This document shows positions 62,601-64,000 of a DNA stretch of 64,000 nt, in pieces (the first letter of the stretch is position 1; each line of letters opens with the position of its first letter). Both the position numbers and the translations under genes were made by a program. Origin of the DNA: Bugulina stolonifera (lineage: Eukaryota; Bryozoa; Gymnolaemata; Cheilostomatida; Bugulidae); the NCBI GenBank assembly GCA_935421135.1, contig OW285187.1, positions 5,890,001 through 5,954,000 of the forward strand, written 5' to 3'. Under the pieces are notes generated by a model. It was given only the letters and a program-made list of their open reading frames with translations. It was not told the DNA's origin and searched no databases.

Positions 62601-64000
62601 CTGACAAATCAAAACACTGGCATCAAGGACTGACTGAGATATAACTTTCTCTTACTAACATTTACTTCGTGTTAGTTTCGTTTCACTGTATTAATGGCGT
62701 GAATGGCTTCACTGTCACTGAATCTGCTTAGTTTAAAAATCTTAGTTTGTTACGCGTTGGTCTCATGTCAGATACGGTGCTGATACATAATTTTATAGCA
62801 TGAATGTAATTGCGAAGAAGTCATAGATGCACTACGTCACTATGTAATTACGAACTATGCTGCCCGGGATAGTCAAATATAAGAATATGGAATACCACCA
62901 ATGGCTGCTAAATTTAATTAACAAAAAATAAATTTTAGTTTTGACATCTTTGTAATTTTTGATGCAAGCTCATGGGAAGCATTTTGCATGGCTACTGAGC
63001 CTGCATAGAGCATGAAGTAAACATCTCGACATGCTGAATTAATATGATGGATTTATACATTTATTGTACACTTGTGTACGTCGAGTGGTCATATCACTAG
63101 TCTAGTGGCTATCATATCCGCTATGTTAGGCTCATCGCCCATCAATATAACATCTGTCTTAATTCTTACCCATTATTACAAGGTTACCCGTAGCCTCTGC
63201 ACTTTGCTTTACATTTCCATTTTATGTTGAATAATAAGAAAGTGTAGATGAAATAGGTACACTAAGGCTAACAAGATAAAATACTAGTTAGTAAATATGC
63301 TTAGCAAAGACTAAGGGCAACATTAGTTATGTTAGCTTATATTAGCACAGTGAATGGGGGAACCTATAGCAATTTACAATATCTGATCTGTATGCAAATA
63401 AATAATATAAAGATTTCATTTGCTCAGTATGTTATGTAGCACCTCTTTCTCCAGAGTCTATTTGGTTATAGATGAGATGCTTATAAGATGTAAGATATTT
63501 GCTCAGTGTAACCAGACAGTTTTCCATACTGCACTTATATACTTTATTATCCTATATTAGTGCTATATCATATTAATTCACAGCAAATATTATTATTAAA
63601 ACAGCAAAAGTTAGCAGATTTTTCCACATTAAAACTCAGATAATGCTGGTTAATGCTGGAACTATAAACAATATAATGCCTATTAATAGTCCACAATTTA
63701 CATTAAAACCATACAAAACCCATGGCAATAAATAATATCCACATAAATCATAGATGCATCCTACGCAACCATGCATTACATCTAGTGAAATACCCACTAA
63801 ACTTTCAGGGAATTAGAGATTTTTGTGAATGGTCAATTACAATGGTGTCCAGTCCTAAAAGTTTTGGTTAGATAATAACCATACTTAGAGTCATACTTTC
63901 TAATAAGACCAGCTTATAGTCATACTTTCTAATAAGCAGGTCAATATCAGTCCAACTCTACACCAGACTGTGGTGCAGCTCATGTTTGTACTAATATTCC
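59608..64000. other. FOXA 3' UTR and gene-free downstream region
   Basis: AATAAA at 60283-60288 and 60292-60297 probably ends the FOXA transcript. Beyond it I see no exon or RNA gene. A frame at 62093-62377 codes for 94 residues without recognisable features and is not called. An AGTCATACTTTCTAATAAG word occurs twice (63889 and 63918), a short direct duplication with 29-bp spacing. Confidence 0.5.

Overview
The window looks like nuclear DNA of an animal: AT-rich, intron-rich genes with GT-AG splice sites, long gene-poor gaps, a 5'-truncated LINE, MITEs and tRNA-like SINE heads. Clear orthologues of JUN, FOXA, REC8, RNF181 and STN1 place it in Metazoa. The AT content, a FOXA with few recognisable regions outside the forkhead, and gene spacing would fit an early-branching animal (placozoan, cnidarian or sponge); sequence reading alone does not settle which.

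Layout. 1-1.58 kb: nothing recognised. 1.58-7.66 kb (-): nine-exon model for an unrecognised Ser-rich protein with a KEN box. 7.66-9.7 kb: intergenic, two tRNA-like SINE heads, then a JUN promoter with CArG, CRE, CCAAT, TGACG and MEF2 boxes. 9.7-10.95 kb (+): JUN in two exons. 10.95-15.95 kb: no gene seen. 15.96-22.73 kb (-): 13-exon LRRC41-like gene whose introns hold a 19/38-nt minisatellite and a 560-bp TTAA-flanked MITE. 22.7-27.7 kb: truncated LINE and a 378-bp MITE. 27.67-33.56 kb (+): 15-exon REC8. 36.8-37.7 kb (+): RNF181, with a 23-nt E-box repeat upstream. 39.7-44.45 kb (+): three tandem intronless paralogues of about 300 aa from a family I cannot name with certainty; their helical core resembles the N-terminal helical domain of bacterial three-domain Cry proteins. 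45.26-48.67 kb (-): STN1 in six exons, with a coding-like relic on the opposite strand of its first intron. 48.7-56.3 kb: gene-poor FOXA upstream region. 56.3-59.6 kb (+): FOXA in two exons. The remainder is gene-free as far as I can see.

Functionally the genes are not an operon-like set: two are transcription factors (JUN, FOXA), two serve chromosomes (REC8 in meiotic cohesion, STN1 at telomeres), two are ubiquitin-ligase components (LRRC41-like, RNF181). The most novel item is the tandem intronless family at 39.7-44.4 kb. Exon models were built by hand by requiring GT-AG sites and matching phase at every junction. Each final reading frame is a whole number of codons, but none is confirmed by transcripts.
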